A stretch of DNA of 64,000 nt from Episyrphus balteatus (GCF_945859705.1 NC_079135.1:32475679-32539678); one strand, 5' to 3'; positions 12,651-26,454 are shown, numbered from the stretch's first letter. Notes: generated by a model not told the origin, from the sequence alone. A program made the numbers and translations.

Positions 12651-13671
12651 CACTAGTCTGAAAGGAAATATTCCTTTAAATAAAACTATAGGTACTTTTT
12701 TAAAAGATTTTTGTATGCTGATTCCGAATCCGAAGTCAGAATTGACCTAGCACATCATGTTTTTTAGATATTCCCGATAAAAAATCTCAAAAACCCATTT
12801 TTTTTTGTTGTTTTCGAAGAAATATTTTGGCATAATGTAATCTTTTTCAATTAAAATTGATACGGTTTATGAAAGAACTTATTTTTTTCTTTCAAAATCA
12901 ATTTCAATCTTCTCAATATCTCTTTTCGGTCAGTTCTGGTTTTTGAGATAGGTATAGTACTTTTTTTGAGATTTTCTAAAAAAAACTTAATTTTGTGATA
13001 CCTTAATGCGAATATCTTAAAATCCTGACGTGATAGAATTTTTTTGAATTTGTATTCTAACTTAGCACATCAAAAACTATAAGAAAAGTGTACTATTGTT
13101 TCTAGGAGAAATAAATTTGAAGCTTTACAAGGCAGTTTATCGAATGGTTTATTACAAATAAGATATTTCTAAATAGAAAAATAGTATATAAAATTACAAA
13201 ACACGTAAAAATTTTGTTTAATTTATTTTATTTTGGTTTTCTTTACATATTTGACTTTTTAAATATAATGGGCATTGATATTTTCCTTAATTAAGGTGCT
13301 TTTGTTCATGTAGGATTTACTAAAAAGTAAAGGATTTCGAGATGTATGCTTTTATTTGTCAATCCGTATTTTAAAAAAATGAGTAAACATGTAAAAGAAC
13401 ATATTTGGTGTCAATCGGTCATATTATGAAGAATAAGTCCTCTAAAGTTGAGCTCAATGCGACAAATAGTTTTAATTTTATACAAGTTCAAATGAATCTA
13501 AAAGGGTGATTTTTTTAGAAACTACTCACATTTTTCAAAAATCATATTTACAAAAATGGTACCTGATAGAATTTTTCTGAAACTAGATTTAGATTCAGGA
13601 AAGTCTAATTTTTCATAACATCAAAAAATTATTTGAACGAGAAAAAAAAAGTTAAATTTTGCAGACCAGTG
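12651..13671. mobile_element. CACTGGTC-family element, copy A
   Basis: It starts CACTAGTCTG and ends CAGACCAGTG, near-perfect inverted ends. Just inside is the family module with the words GCTGA.TCCGAATCCGAAGTCAGAA, then GATATT and TTTGAGAT words. It is non-coding and about 1.0 kb. The family assignment comes from comparison with the copies at 39448-42001 and 52808-53731. Flanks read AATA and TAAT, so a duplication cannot be fixed. Confidence 0.65.
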
Positions 13672-14065
13672 TAATTAGTAAACAATAAATGACCATCTTC
13701 GTTTTTTTTTTCACCAATCCTGCATAAAACAAAATAACTACAACACATTAACTGAATTCCTGAGCATTTTGTTATGAGAATATTTATAGAAAATTAAATT
13801 TTCCATTAAATGAATACCTTTAAATAAAAAAAAGTAGAAAAAGTTAGAAAAAAAAATCGCATCTAAAATACTTTCAGTGCAGTGGTATCTGTGTTAAAAT
13901 TTGCATTCTCGAGTTAATTCGAAGTCGAAATATTGATACATAGCTCATAAACTGTTGAGTCCATAGTTTTCATAGGTACACTGCCATTTATTTAAAAACT
14001 ATGAACATGTTTTGAAAGCCCAAACTCAATTTTTTACTAAGTTTTCAAATTTAACTATACTATAA

Positions 14066-14783
14066 AAAATAAAAATTCATGTGTGCAATTCACACGTGGT
14101 AGAAGTGAAACCTTAAAAATTATTTTTCTTGCATAAAATAAAAATCGAAAAAATGTACCTTTTTTTATTCTATCACCTTTAAATCCATATCTTTTATATG
14201 ACAACCCTATAAATTAAAAAATAATAAATTTTAAATCATCTGAAAGCTTATTATTTTACCTTTTATTTGGCTTTTCAATCATGTTTCTACCATGCCTACA
14301 AAAAAGTAAGAATTTTTTAAAGTCAACCATTTCGAAATTTAAAACTGATATTACGGTACTTCCTACACTGGTGGCTGGTCATCGGCAACAGATCTTCACA
14401 GGTGTTTTAAGGTATTTTTCATTTTTTCGATTTAAGATTGTGTAACTTGTAGAGTGCGTACCGTTATGTGTGATATATCAAATAAAAGGTTATGTTATCA
14501 GCATGCGTAATAAAGTTAAATAAAATTTATATGTGCACTAGATCAAATGATATAACGTGTGTAGGAAAAGAACATCTTTTTACCGTTATCTCAGAATTTT
14601 GAATATGAAATTAATTGAAACTACGTATACAATCGTAATTTATTTAATTACCTATCTACAGTACAAATTTCATTCATCTATCTATTAAAACAAAAAAGTT
14701 ATAACAAGTTGAAGTCGTGTCGCGTTTTCGTTTCAAATTGTTTCAAATCACTACGATACTAAAGAAGTTTTCACTTCAAAAAA
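14066..14783 (+). repeat. Dispersed repeat, copy 1 of a pair
   Basis: This segment runs from GTGTGCAATTCACACGTGG to TTTCACTTCAAA and is present in opposite orientation at 59159-60000. Shared landmarks are CACTGGTGGCTGGTCATCGG, CGTACCGTTATGTGTGATAT and GATCAAATGATATAACG. No coding motif and no clear terminal repeats, so the class is unknown. Confidence 0.8.
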
Positions 14784-14973
14784 AATAATTTCAAAATCAA
14801 AATAATTTATCAAAAAAAAATTGAAAAAAAACATTGTTGGCAAAATTAAAAAAAATGTCTTTAAATTTTCCTTTACTGAGAACAATTTCTATTTTAAATA
14901 CTCTACCCCAGCATTAAAAAAAAAAAACAGTTCCAAAAATGTCATTTTATTTTTAAAGAAAATCGAAAATAAA

Positions 14974-15018
14974 CTCAACTTCAAAAGCGTTTCGGCAAGG
15001 TACGCTTTTGGAGTTGAG
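14974..15018. repeat. Small hairpin, 17-bp arms
   Basis: CTCAACTTCAAAAGCGT (14974-14990) pairs with ACGCTTTTGGAGTTGAG (15002-15018) with one mismatch and an 11-nt loop. Confidence 0.75.
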
Positions 15019-15302
15019 GTCACTTGAACTTTAAAATTGAATTATATTCAATGATCGCTCCACTTAAAATATAAAAATAATTTTTTGTTTCTTCGTTATC
15101 ACAAAATCTAATTTTGGTCTAAAAACCAACTTATTTTTTAATCCCAAAAAATGGAGGATCATGTTTCCTCTTCCAGATTTTTTCATAAAAAAATTCTAAA
15201 TAGTCAAAAATTTAAAATAGTTTAAATTTTGTATGAATGTCTTATTCGACAAAAAAAGTTTTTTTAAGTACATTTTTTTAATCTACACCTGTAGTATTAG
15301 AC

Positions 15303-16147
15303 CATAGTAGAATGAAACCCATTGGAAAAGGAGGTCAATATGATGAAAATTAAAGGAAAAATAAATTACGGGCGAGTCGAGTTCGGGAAGTGGGTGGGTT
15401 GAGTTTTAAATGGTAAAAAATGGTATATCTCGATTTCTGGCAAAACTACAAATCCTATAAAAAAAAGTTGTAGGTAATAAAAAGATCTACAACTTTTGTA
15501 TCAACAATTTTTTTACATAACCTCAAAATTTATGTGAAAAATTCAAAAAACCTAGTTTTTGGTTTTTTATTTTTATCTTTTTCAAAAACAAAAATTTTTC
15601 TACGAAATTTGGTGAAAACTTACCTTATTATGTCCCAAATACACTGTAATTTATTTGATTTAAAATATTTATTTGTTCACCTTATTTTGACTTAATACCA
15701 AAAAAACACCCTAATTTTCAATCGAAAATTCACGTGTCAAAATATCAGCTCTTTTCAAAAAGTCGGTGGGCATTTCGTTCGTTAAAATGTCTATTTTCTG
15801 ATGGTGTAAAAAAAATTTACATTAGTATACTATAGAACATGTTCTAGTAAAATTCAAAAAATGAAAAAAGCTTGAATTCGAAAAAAAATGTATCATTGTT
15901 TACAATTTTGGCCTGTTTATTCAAATTTACACTTTAATTACTTAAAAAACGTAAGATTTCATGTACCTAACATTGATAAATCTTACGTAAAATTTTTGTT
16001 TTTGAAAAAGATAAAAATAAAAACCAAAAACTCGGTTTTTTGAATTTTTCACATAAATTTTGAGGTTATGTGAAAAAATTGTTGATACAAAAGTTATAGA
16101 TCTTTTTATTACCTACAACTTTGCCATTCAACTTTTTTTATAGGAAC
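15303..16147. mobile_element. Foldback element, copy 1 of the CATAGTAG family
   Basis: A lead segment starts CATAGTAGAATGAAACCC and contains GGGCGAGTCGAGTTCGG. Arms at 15417-15600 and 15985-16147 then mirror each other: each has the words GTTGTAGGTAATAAAAAGAT, ACAATTTTTT and ACATAACCTCAAAA. The spacer of about 390 bp holds no gene. A second copy (26455-27735) matches the lead, left arm and spacer but lacks the right arm. The arm module also occurs in the foldback giant at 45110-45260. Confidence 0.75.
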
Positions 16148-16149
16148 TT

Positions 16150-18310
16150 TTAGAAGGCCAATATAATGTTGAGCCATATGATCTGCAGATCTGCAAAAAA
16201 TATTTACTGCATCTCAATAGCTTTGGAAATAAACAACAAAAAGTCGTTGATAAAAAATATAAAACTTATTTTTATAGCATTGTTTGTTTGTACATAATTT
16301 TTGATCAAAAACAGAGATTATAAAAACAATCATCAAATCTGAGAACATTATCTCTAACAGAAAGATTTGAATTTTATCGTTTTTTCTAATTGAATGGTGA
16401 TATAAAAGTATTCATACAAAATTATGAGCTTAACTTTCTTATCCTTCTGCTTTCTATTTTAACAATGATTAATTTTTGCAAAGTTATTTTGCTGTTAGCC
16501 ACAAAATTTTTCGTTCCCGATTAAAAACGCAAAGAATGAAATTTTGGTTCTTATATGTAAAATTAAAAATAAGTGGTTATAATATTAGGTAATTGATCAG
16601 TTATAATTATATTCAATATTCAGTATTTTAAATTTGAACTCTTATGATCATTCAGTTTTAAAGTAATTAAAAGACTATTTTCCCGACGACGTTTCGTTTG
16701 GTTTTTTGTAAACAAATAAAATAATAAAATACGTGTTTCTCAAAAGCCTTTTGTTGAACCAGCATTTTATGATCGAAAACTTCGGAAACTTGAGAAGTGT
16801 GGTTGAAATGGGTTTTGATTTAGGTATGTTTTGAATATGTTTGCTATAGGATTGACGTTTTGACATAAAAAATTATAGATAGTACTGACAAAAAAACGAT
16901 TTGCCTAAAAGTTAGAAAAAATTCAAAATTTTTAAAAATCTTAAGAAAATAAAACTTAATAATAGTGTATTTTGTAAGCCCCGCTCAAAAAATTTGCCAG
17001 AGTAAAAATTTCAAAGTGGCAACCATCGTCGACCTCATCCCCTTACTTATTTTTTCAAAAAATGAAAATGTATCTCTCTTTCCAAGACAATTAAAGATAA
17101 GTGATGGTTCCAATGGATTCCCATAGAATAACTTTATCGTAACAGAAGATAGCGTTATATACTTTTATGTGGAAGATCTCACTTCTTGAGGAAATCGTAA
17201 TACAAGAACAATGTCGGTACCTTGAGGAATAATGGCTCCCAACGAGAACGTATTGCTTTGCTTGTTGTGCGATACGTTTGAAGGTAATTGATGACAATTG
17301 TCAGCATATTTTTGTATTTTATTTGAAACATAAATACAAAATGAAAATGCGTCGCATGTATATACAAAGTGAGTTTTATCGTAAGTGGTTTTATAGTTCT
17401 AATGGGATTTAAGTTTGATAACAGTTTAATGTGATGGATATTGAGTTCATGTATAAAGTAAAAACTCTATACAATATTTCTGAAAACAAAACAATTTCAA
17501 AAAGTGCCAACAAAGTTTTCCACTAGAAAACTTTCATTACAAATTTTGTTTTAAATAAGAAAGAATTTTGAGTTTTGAGAGAAAATAAAAAGCTTCAAAA
17601 TATCTATAAATTTAGAAACTTATATATGTATATAAAAAACCATAAAACCACAATTACTTGATTATTTAATTTACAATTGCAATAGAGTTTATTTCTCCGA
17701 TTCGAAAACAAAAATCATTATACACCACAAAAGAAGTCTAATAAAACACAAAGAAAATAAGAGTGAAAACAAAGAAAAAGAGATGTAAAAATTTGATGAT
17801 GCTCTAGTTGGCAAATATTTGCCAGACGTGTTCCACAAAAATCTGCACCACATATATTTTTTGCTTTTCCTCTTTTTTTTTTTTTGTTTTTGTTAACATT
17901 TTGATTTGGTCTTTTATCGTTGTTGTCGTTGTCGTTGCCGTCGTCGACGTCGTCGTGTGGCTTTGTCGCACTTAATACTTAAGTTTTAGTTGCATAGCTA
18001 AGGGGGGTTTTTCCAATGGTTTCCTCATTCTCATACTCGAATTGATGATGGCGCACATTATAAAAATAGGCGACATCAGAGATATATGGATAGATATGTT
18101 TATAGATACATTACCAATAAGGCAACTAACTATAGCAGGAGGTAGTTCATTAATTAGGCTTTGGCTTAGTCTTCTAGTAATTTGTTATTAAATATTTGTT
18201 TTTTACTTGGTTGGTATTTAATAAACGTTTAAAATACTTTTAACTTGGCCAACTAATACCATGAACTGTAGGTGGTGAATTTTTCAACAACAACATTTCT
18301 TTCTTCAGCC
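16150..18310. other. AT-rich non-coding stretch with a GTC/GTT run
   Basis: The frames at 16675-17367 are short and unrecognised. At 17915-17967 there is a GTT/GTC-rich run; on the minus strand this is a CGACAACGAC word series of the kind common in fly leaders and introns. Nothing else supported. Confidence 0.5.
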
Positions 18311-18317
18311 AAACATG

Positions 18318-18470
18318 CACAGTGGGACAAAATAGCCTAAATATTTAATAAAATTCAAAAATCGTGTACATTTTTAAGGTGACCCATTTCAATATGGAAA
18401 AAAACTCTACCTAATTAACAAACAAAAAGTAACATTTTTTCCTTATTTTACACTTAATGAACCCCACTGT
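18318..18470. mobile_element. Possible small element with CACAGTGGG ends
   Basis: CACAGTGGG at the left and CCCCACTGT at the right form short inverted ends about 150 bp apart. The heptamer CACAGTG resembles Transib/RAG-type ends, as at 38701. Only about nine bases support it, so it may be chance. Confidence 0.25.
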
Positions 18471-18949
18471 ACCAGTGTCGATCGATTCTTGCAACACAAA
18501 CGAAGCGCCTAGATTATGCGCCCGCCATCCCTATTGAATTGCTGACATATTCAATTGAAGATTCATCAGATAAAGATTTGCACTCTTGATGTTTTAATAG
18601 GTCAGATGTGAGGCGAGACGGTTTATAGATGAAAGATAGAAAAGTGTTTTTTTTTTTTTCTTCTTGTTTTACATTATGTGGTTTGTGTGTGTTTTAATTG
18701 ATTGTATAGTTGTGGTTTTAATGAAAGTGCCAAAATACAGGGTGTATTGATACATTGTATTAAGTTTGGATAGTTATTTGCATCTCTAGTTAAGAAAATA
18801 TGCGGCTTGTAAAAAATATGATAGGTATATAAAATATGAACATAGAGTATAGAACAATGCTTTTAATACTGATTTTCATTAAATTTTTTAATTTTTATTC
18901 TACTACATTAACCCGGTTTTCGATATTTTACCATAATTTGGTATTTTAA

Positions 18950-19180
18950 AAATTTATAAATTAGAAATTCTGTATTTTAAGATTCTCTAACTTGAAAATT
19001 TTGTAAAATGAATTCTTACTATCCATTTTTTCCCCAATTTTCCCATAATTCTGAGTTTCAAAATTCTGGATTTTAAAATTCTGCATTATTCTGAAATAAC
19101 AGAATTTGAAAAATTTTAAGGCAGAATAATCGAATTCATACAGATTTTTTTTTTAAATCCAGAATTTTGGTCATTTTGAA
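18950..19180. repeat. Degenerate AATTCTG-rich repeats
   Basis: AATTCTG / AGAATT words recur many times with a loose spacing of 15-30 bp. This is a decayed simple-sequence region, similar in flavour to 42098-42215. Confidence 0.4.
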
Positions 19181-20200
19181 TTATTTCTTTTAATCTACCA
19201 GAAATAACCGTTTATTTTGGCTATTAAGAATAATCTTCTGAAGCTGAAGTTTCAATGAATTCATGGCCAACAACGTTTTTAACCTAGAGTCGTTGTGAAG
19301 AAATTATGTATTAATCGACAGGAAACAAAAAAATCAACAAAATTAAAATGATTTAAAAGAAAAAAAAAAAAAAAAAATATGTGTTTAGTTTATGCCTTTA
19401 GAAAAATTTCGACAAAATTGGTCGTTTACCTATGAAATATCAGAAATAAGAAAACGACAATCATCGTTACAATCTATACCTTCACAAAAACTCAATGGCT
19501 TAAAAAATAATAAATATCAGATTTTAGAACATATTTTTTACCAACCAAATTTAAAGTCATTAAAAGTATGTATAATGCCAGTTAAACTTGGAAAAGCACT
19601 TTAAATGTCGAATTAAAAAATTAAAAAAAAAAATGTTCTAAAAATAATGTCAAATTTCTTTATCCTCTTTGTACAAATGAACACCCAATGACCTTATATC
19701 AAAAGTTTGTTTTCTTAAAATTGTATTATTTTGTTTCGAATATTAGTCTGCACAAATACATGCCTATATTTGAAGAAAAAAAAAAAAAAAAAAACACGTA
19801 TACACCACAGTGTACCAAAGAGTTTTTTTTTTTTTTTTATTTCAAGGAAATGCCAGTTTGTTTTTTCTTTCATGATTTTTAATTGTTTTTAAATTTCTTT
19901 TACTGTTGACAATTTCATCGGAAACGTACGATCAAAGACTGATAAAACTTTTCATTTTTAGAATATTCATATTTCTTTTTTTTTATGTTACTTTCTACAT
20001 GAGCATTCTTTCATTATTCAATAAGTATAATAAACCAACAAATTGCAAAAAAGTTATCTTCATTAAGACTTAAAAAAAAAAATTCTCGTTAAATTTTCTG
20101 TAACCATCATTCTCGATGTTTGCTTTTTTAATTAATTCACAAACAAGAAAAGCAATTATTGAAAATTCCAGGGATCCATCTATTTCGAGTAAATTTTAAC
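19180..20200. other. AT-rich non-coding stretch
   Basis: Long A and T runs (for example near 19360, 19780 and 20203). Small frames only, none recognisable. Confidence 0.5.
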
Positions 20201-20214
20201 AAAAAAAAAAAAAA

Positions 20215-20733
20215 AAAAACAGTTAACCTTTACTCAAAGTTCTTGCGCTTTCCAACGAATCCGCACGAACAAAAAGAATTCAATTTTTCATTCTATTACC
20301 TTTTCGGAAATAAACGATGAAGAAAAACAAAATGCAACACTTCAAATTGATTGCAAGACAAACTCATACATAGAGCGACAGCGAGCCAGATAGATAACAA
20401 CAACAAATAAAGAACAATCAAAAAAATAAACAAACGAAAGAAAATGCAAGAAAGTAATACCAACGAATAACAAAAGCATAAAAAAGACAAATAAAAAAGA
20501 AAAAGAACAAGATAAAACGGTCCAAAGGCGAAACATTCTAGATGCTCTTCCTGTGATTGGTTTACGTGCTGCACCTCCGGTCCGGTGACTAATCGCATTG
20601 ATTGCGATTTTTCTGTTCGAAAAACGATTGTAAACAGCATTGCTTTACAAACTCACAAAGGAGATCGAGAAGAATCTCGGTCCAAGGACTCATCGATTAA
20701 AGTGCACATACATTGTGCCACCTGGGCGTATAC
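20215..20733 (+). promoter_or_regulatory. Candidate 5' leader exon, CAA/A-rich then GC-richer
   Basis: The segment from about 20290 to 20520 is purine- and CAA-rich with few T runs, unlike its neighbours and like long fly 5' leaders. From 20521 to 20733 the composition becomes balanced and one plus-strand frame stays open with several cysteines (words CSSCDW and FTCC, later KGDREESRSKD), ending at a plausible splice donor GTAATA at 20734. That frame has no upstream ATG before a stop, so it would have to be an internal exon or untranslated. I recognise no family. Gene status is inference. Confidence 0.25.
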
Positions 20734-20739
20734 GTAATA

Positions 20740-23700
20740 TTTTTTTTTTTTACTTGTGTTTGTTTGATTTGTTTCATTCGGTTTCTTACCTGCATGTCTG
20801 TAATATAAAAGGTAAAAGTATTGTTACCAGGAAAAAATATTTTAATGTAAAATTCAAAACTAAATTTCAATTATTTCATTTTAACATGTAAACGATACAA
20901 ACTGTTTGTCAAAAATAACTTTAAATTAATAGGAAATGAAAATAGAAATATCATAATTGAATTCCATTCAAGGGACTGTATGGATTATTTGTTAGAAAAT
21001 GGAAACACATGAACATGAAGATATCTTCCCAGATTTTATTGATTGCTTTCTTGTGCAATTTAAAATACTCGTAGCTTTAATTTTAAGTATCATAAGTATG
21101 AAGAAAAAATGTTTGGGAAACTTTTCGAGGAAAAAAGGACTATACAATTTCATTAACCATGCTTGACAGGTGTTTGAGAAAATATGTTTTTGTCATTTTT
21201 TTTAGTTTTCAATTTTTCAACTTTACCCATAAAAATAACAATAAACGCATGTGATTTCAAGACATTTTTGAAGTATTTCAATATTTTAATAAAAACTTAA
21301 GAATATAAAAAATAAGGTTTTTTTGATAAGTACGATTTATTATAAAATTAAAACAAAAACTTAAACAAATAAGCACATTTCGAAAATTTTTTTTTTTTAA
21401 TTCAAAAAGTGGATACTTCAAAGTTGCTGTAAGTGGAAACTGTTTAAAGTTTCTAAATTTTTAAATGTAGAAACATAAAATTAAATTAAAATAGATAAAA
21501 AAGTATAAAATTTAATTACTTTGTTAAGATTTATTGAAAAGTCAAAATCTTTGGAGTCATTTTTTGAAAAAAAAAAAAAAAAACAAGAACGATTGATTTG
21601 CTATTTTGTAGCTACTATTTTTCAAGACCTATAACCATTATTTCAAAAATAATCGATTGTTAAATTAAAATAAAAAAAAAAAACAAATTTTTGTACAAGT
21701 TCAAAAATTAAATTTTTCGTATCTTCAACACAATTTTTTTTTGTTGGAAATTGATTGCTGTACAAAGAAGGTCCACTTTAGACTTTAGTTTTTTTCATTG
21801 ATCTAACAATTGGAAGAATTTTCGAGTTGTTATATTTTACTTTATATTTTTTCTTAGTTTCCTAATTTAATGAAAATTTATTATAAGGAAAGACGTAAAA
21901 CATATTTTTTTAGGAAATTAAATGTTCTAGAAAAAAGGAACTTTGCTAAATAAATAGTCGATTTAAAAAGAAGTATGATTTGTTTTATTTATGACACTGA
22001 AATAAAAATGGAAAATTTCGATTTGGAAATTGAGTAATAGTTCTTATTACTAGCTTATACTTGTTGACTACGTTTAAGAGAATTATTGGTCATGTTGTGT
22101 TTTTTTTTTCAAACACAGACGATTTTGTTAAAAAAAATTGACACGAATAACAAAAAATAAAGCCAATTCATAGAACTTTTTTGGTAATTTCTTAAGTGTT
22201 CTCTAAGATTTGCCTCACAAATTGCCTCACAAATTGTGGCACAAATCTCCGAACTAAAATCATTACGATACGATCATCATTAATATAAATCATTACGATG
22301 ATGGATAAATCTGAAAAAAATTGGTCTTCGTCATTTCGTCTGTCGGTCTGTGCATCTGTTCATTTGTGCATGTATACTTCCAATTGTGCACATTACTTCT
22401 ACCCAAAATTGTGTACGGATTTTCTTCAAAATTGGTACAGATGATTTTTATGAAATTCTGAGCTTGTTTTTTTTTTCTATTTCGCTTTATGAAATCCAAT
22501 TAAATTTTTTAGAGGTAGGTACTGCAATTTTCACGAAGGGTTCTAGCGATATAGAATAGGTACACTTTGCACATTAGGGTGGCCTTTGAACTTATTTTTT
22601 TATATAAATTAGTTTACTTTCTTGTTAAAGTATTCTTAAACAACAAACTTTTGAATTTAAAGAGTGGCATAATCAATTTCATGCAATGTCACACAGCCTA
22701 TATCTAATGGACAAGCAAGAAGGTTCTAATAATACCTCATTTGTCAAAGTACGATGAATAGTTTGAAAGTTACGATGGCACATATATGAAAACACATGCA
22801 TACATATATACCGGTTAAACACATTGACCTTTCTTTAGTTTTGCAGTATTCAAGTAATAACGCTTAATATAGTATTTTGACCAAATCAATGAGCCAATTT
22901 ATACGACAGCAAAGTGAATCATTGCGTCTATTCTTTCATGCTATCAGATTGTTTTCGACATAGTTTCTAACAGAATACGTGTATAGATCTCCTTGGTGAG
23001 GTGAGTTTGGTTTACTTTTTTCAATTTTTTTGTGTGCCATAGTGTCTTGGCCAAACTATTATTATTATTTTCGTGAAGATATTTTCAATCGGCTTCAAAT
23101 CCACGAGATACTATGGCGACGGATGGTAGTGGTAGTGTAGTAGTTGATGATGGCGTTTCATGAACGACAGTGAATGATTCAATTTGCTGACCTCGAGTGA
23201 ACAAACAGAAGAAACGATGATGTTGACAATATACCTACGAATATTTTTTTTTGTTTTTGTTTTACAACTTCGTGTCCTTGGAAGTGAATGAGTGGACTTC
23301 TCGGACTGCATTGTCTAGATTTTGTAAGCTCTATATTTCTTCTTTCATCCTTTTGCCCACTATCTTCTTCATCGTCATCATTTTTGTAGTTGTTGTGAGA
23401 GTTGGCAAATATGTGATGAAGAATCAAAACGGAAGTAAACCTCGGGCTGTTTGTTTGTTGAAATTTAATTGCGATAAATTACAGGAAACTGCTGATGCAG
23501 GCTGAATCATTTGAAAATCTTGTTGCTACGACTTCTACCTTCTCCTTCTTTCATTGTCCGCATTTATAATAGATACCTTTGATTTGTATAAAAGGAAAAT
23601 GGTGTTGAGGGTGAGAATTGATGATATTTTATATTTATAGCCATTGGCTTAGAAGGGGCGCGCATGCATATCAATTAAGTTGACACATTAAATCAGCGAA

Positions 23701-24600
23701 ATAGTTTGTGATTGTTAGTTGCAAATGTACTTTGTGTTTTTTTTTTTCACCAGGAAAATATTGGGTCCCTGTTTGCTTTCACTCTCAATGTTCATTTGAA
23801 TCATTATATTATTCTTGAAAATGATTTGGAAGTTTCAAATTTTCCCATTGTTTTGGCCTGAATTTCAGACTCACTGTGTTAACATAATTTATTTTTGAAT
23901 TTTAGTTTAACATTTTGGATTTTCAGAAACGCACTTACTGGCTTATTGTATTTAAACCACATGTAATCACACATTAAGTAATTTAACTTAAAAGGACATT
24001 TCTAGGAATTCTAACAACGAAGACTATGTCTAACTGAATAGAATTTCTGCTATTTATCTTAACTGTAATTAGATGCATATATTGCTGAACGAGTATGTGT
24101 TCAATATTTGTGTATTAAATGTAAATTTGCAATATAGGTAGAAATTATCTAATAAGCACGATGGCTATTTACATATAAATGCATTATAAACTGTTTGTAA
24201 TGAAACAATGTGTGGCGGAAATTTGAAATTGTATAGAGTATGAGGATTATGAACAATAATTAGCAGAGATATAGTGTGTTAGATGTGCCAACTGACAATG
24301 GCAAGCTTAATTGACTGATTGATTGATTTTCATAAAATTAGATGGAATGGCGCAAACTCTTAACTGGACTTAATGTCAGATGAATTTATGAATTTAAATG
24401 AATTTTTGTATAAAAGCAATTTAAAGAAATTGATGTTATTTAAAAAATGAAAAATCAAAAGGCAGATAGTGGCAACTACTCGTTTGAACTAAATCTGACT
24501 TTTTTCTTTGATCTTATAAATGCATGAATGCATTTTTTTAAAGTTTGTATTTTTCATAAAAGGTGTAAACGATTCTTCTTTTTCAAAAAAAAAAAAAAAG
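20740..24600. other. Non-coding stretch, mostly AT-rich
   Basis: The part from 22200 to 22560 carries a TCTGTCGGTCTGTGCATCTG-like series and decayed duplications (TTGCCTCACAAA twice). The part from 22980 to 23520 is less AT-rich and has overlapping small frames on both strands, none recognised. No terminal repeats or RNA genes seen. Confidence 0.45.
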
Positions 24601-24604
24601 TTTT

Positions 24605-24646
24605 AAACTCAATTTGTCAATGCATTGACATTGACAAATTGAGTTT
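24605..24646. repeat. Perfect hairpin, 18-bp arms
   Basis: AAACTCAATTTGTCAATG and its exact reverse complement flank a 6-nt loop CATTGA. Confidence 0.9.
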
Positions 24647-24918
24647 TCAATGTCAAAATTTTGAAGAAAATAATTTTTGGCTATTTTACAAAAAAAAAAA
24701 TCAAAATCTTTTTAAACGGATCAAAAAATGTTGTTGATTTATATTTTCGTTATATTTTTTTTCTTTTTTTAATGTTTGAAAGCTTTTATAGACATTATGT
24801 ACCTAGGTATATGTACCAATATAAATTTTATTAAAAATCGTTTCCAACAATTTTCAAAAAAAATTCTAAAAATCTTTCTTATACAAAAAGATTTTATGGC
24901 ATACTTCTTTTGGATCTA

Positions 24919-25847
24919 GGGTCAATGTGGGAAAAGTAAACAGGGGTAAATGAAAACATGGCTCATAATAAGCTTCAGTTAAATCTCTTTGATGCATACA
25001 TAAGTACAAATCGCGGACGCATGTATCTTTTAACTTATACGTCAAGCTCGTGAAAGATAATTTTTTAAAGTGCCAAACAAGTCGTTAGTCTTTCAGAAAA
25101 ATTAAATATTTTTGCAGATTCAATTACCTAAGTCAGTATAATTTGCAAAACTATTTTATTTTTAATTTTGATGTAGATTTTTTGTGATACAAGCAAATTT
25201 TAAAACAGGACATTTATATGTCGATTTGCATGTGTTTACATTTACCCCAGAATATTTTTCATAATGGGTAAATGTAAACACCGTATTCTGGGGGTAAATA
25301 AACATATATCTTTGCTGAAATTATTGGTTTTAATAAAAATAACGTATTTTTAGTCAATTACTATTGCTAAAGTGCCGCGGAGTCACATTTTAAAGTAGCC
25401 AACACCATCATTTTCATTGGTTGATGTGTGCAAAATAGGTCTTTAACGTAAAAAAACAAAAAAATATTGGGCGCCTATATAAAGAATCAAAGGAAGAAAA
25501 CAAAAACTTTTATTGGAATTTGAAAAAGTTTTTGTCAAATACCTTCTTGAACGTTTTTCAAGTTGTTATCCATATGATAAAGAGGAAATTCTAAATTTTA
25601 AACCACCGTTTACATTTACCCCGAATTTGTAAAAAACACAAACATGGTGGGGTATTTGTAAACATGCCATATTTGACAGTAATGTAAACAATTTGGGAAA
25701 TATTTGTTTATATTTATAAAGAAGAATTGCCATCATTTCATATTTGCATTTGAAGATACCATTCAAGTTGTTCCGTGAAAACATATAAAAATCTAAAGTC
25801 GAAAGAAAAAAAGACATGAAATTGTTTACATTTACCCACATTGACCC
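24919..25847. mobile_element. Inverted-repeat element with TA duplication and reiterated TGTTTACATTTACCC
   Basis: The left end GGGTCAATGTGGG and right end CCCACATTGACCC are exact inverted repeats, flanked by TA on both sides (24917-24918 and 25848-25849). Inside, TGTTTACATTTACCCC-like words occur at about 25235, 25268 (inverted), 25300 (inverted), 25608, 25655 (inverted) and 25823. No transposase is readable in 929 bp; the 108-aa minus frame at 25566-25892 runs past the element and has no motif. A TA duplication suggests a Tc1/mariner-like mobiliser, but the ends match no family I can name. Confidence 0.75.
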
Positions 25848-26454
25848 TAAGTACCTTATTACTGCAAAAAATATAAATTCAGCTTTGAACAAAGATATGA
25901 AAAAAATAACTAATTAAGAAAATCGGATTTCTTAAGAAAAACATTCTTGTTCTTCTGATTTACATAGATATACCTATGGAATATTCTCAAAAATGTTTTA
26001 CTCTTTTGACATGAGAACTAAACACGCTTCTAATGAAATTTAAAAAATTTCGTAGCAGGTACATTTTTTTATACCGAAAAAAAAACCAATATCAATTTAA
26101 CATTTTTTAAATATCAAATTAACATTTTTTAAATATATATTTAATGTGTACCAATTTAAAGGCGCTTTGTGTTTTTTTCGAAGTAAAATGTATGATTTAC
26201 TGAGAAAATTTAATCGGCAATAAGACTTTACTTCACATAGTTTGGGAGAAAATAACAAAACAATAATATCACCCATAATAGAAAAAATAATATCATTACT
26301 ATTTTATAAAGAATAGCTATTCACTTCCATTAATGTTTTGTTTTATTTTAAAGAAAAAAGAAAGAAAATACTTAAAATAATAAAAATAATAAAAAAGAAA
26401 AAGAAAGAAATATCATTATAGCCCAGTGTCGATAATTTTTTAAACCAAAAAAAT

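Noticed and set aside
20296..20640. 114-aa minus frame as a membrane protein
   Set aside because: Most of it is the reverse of an A-rich block read as Phe/Leu/Ser; only the first 40 codons look non-random.
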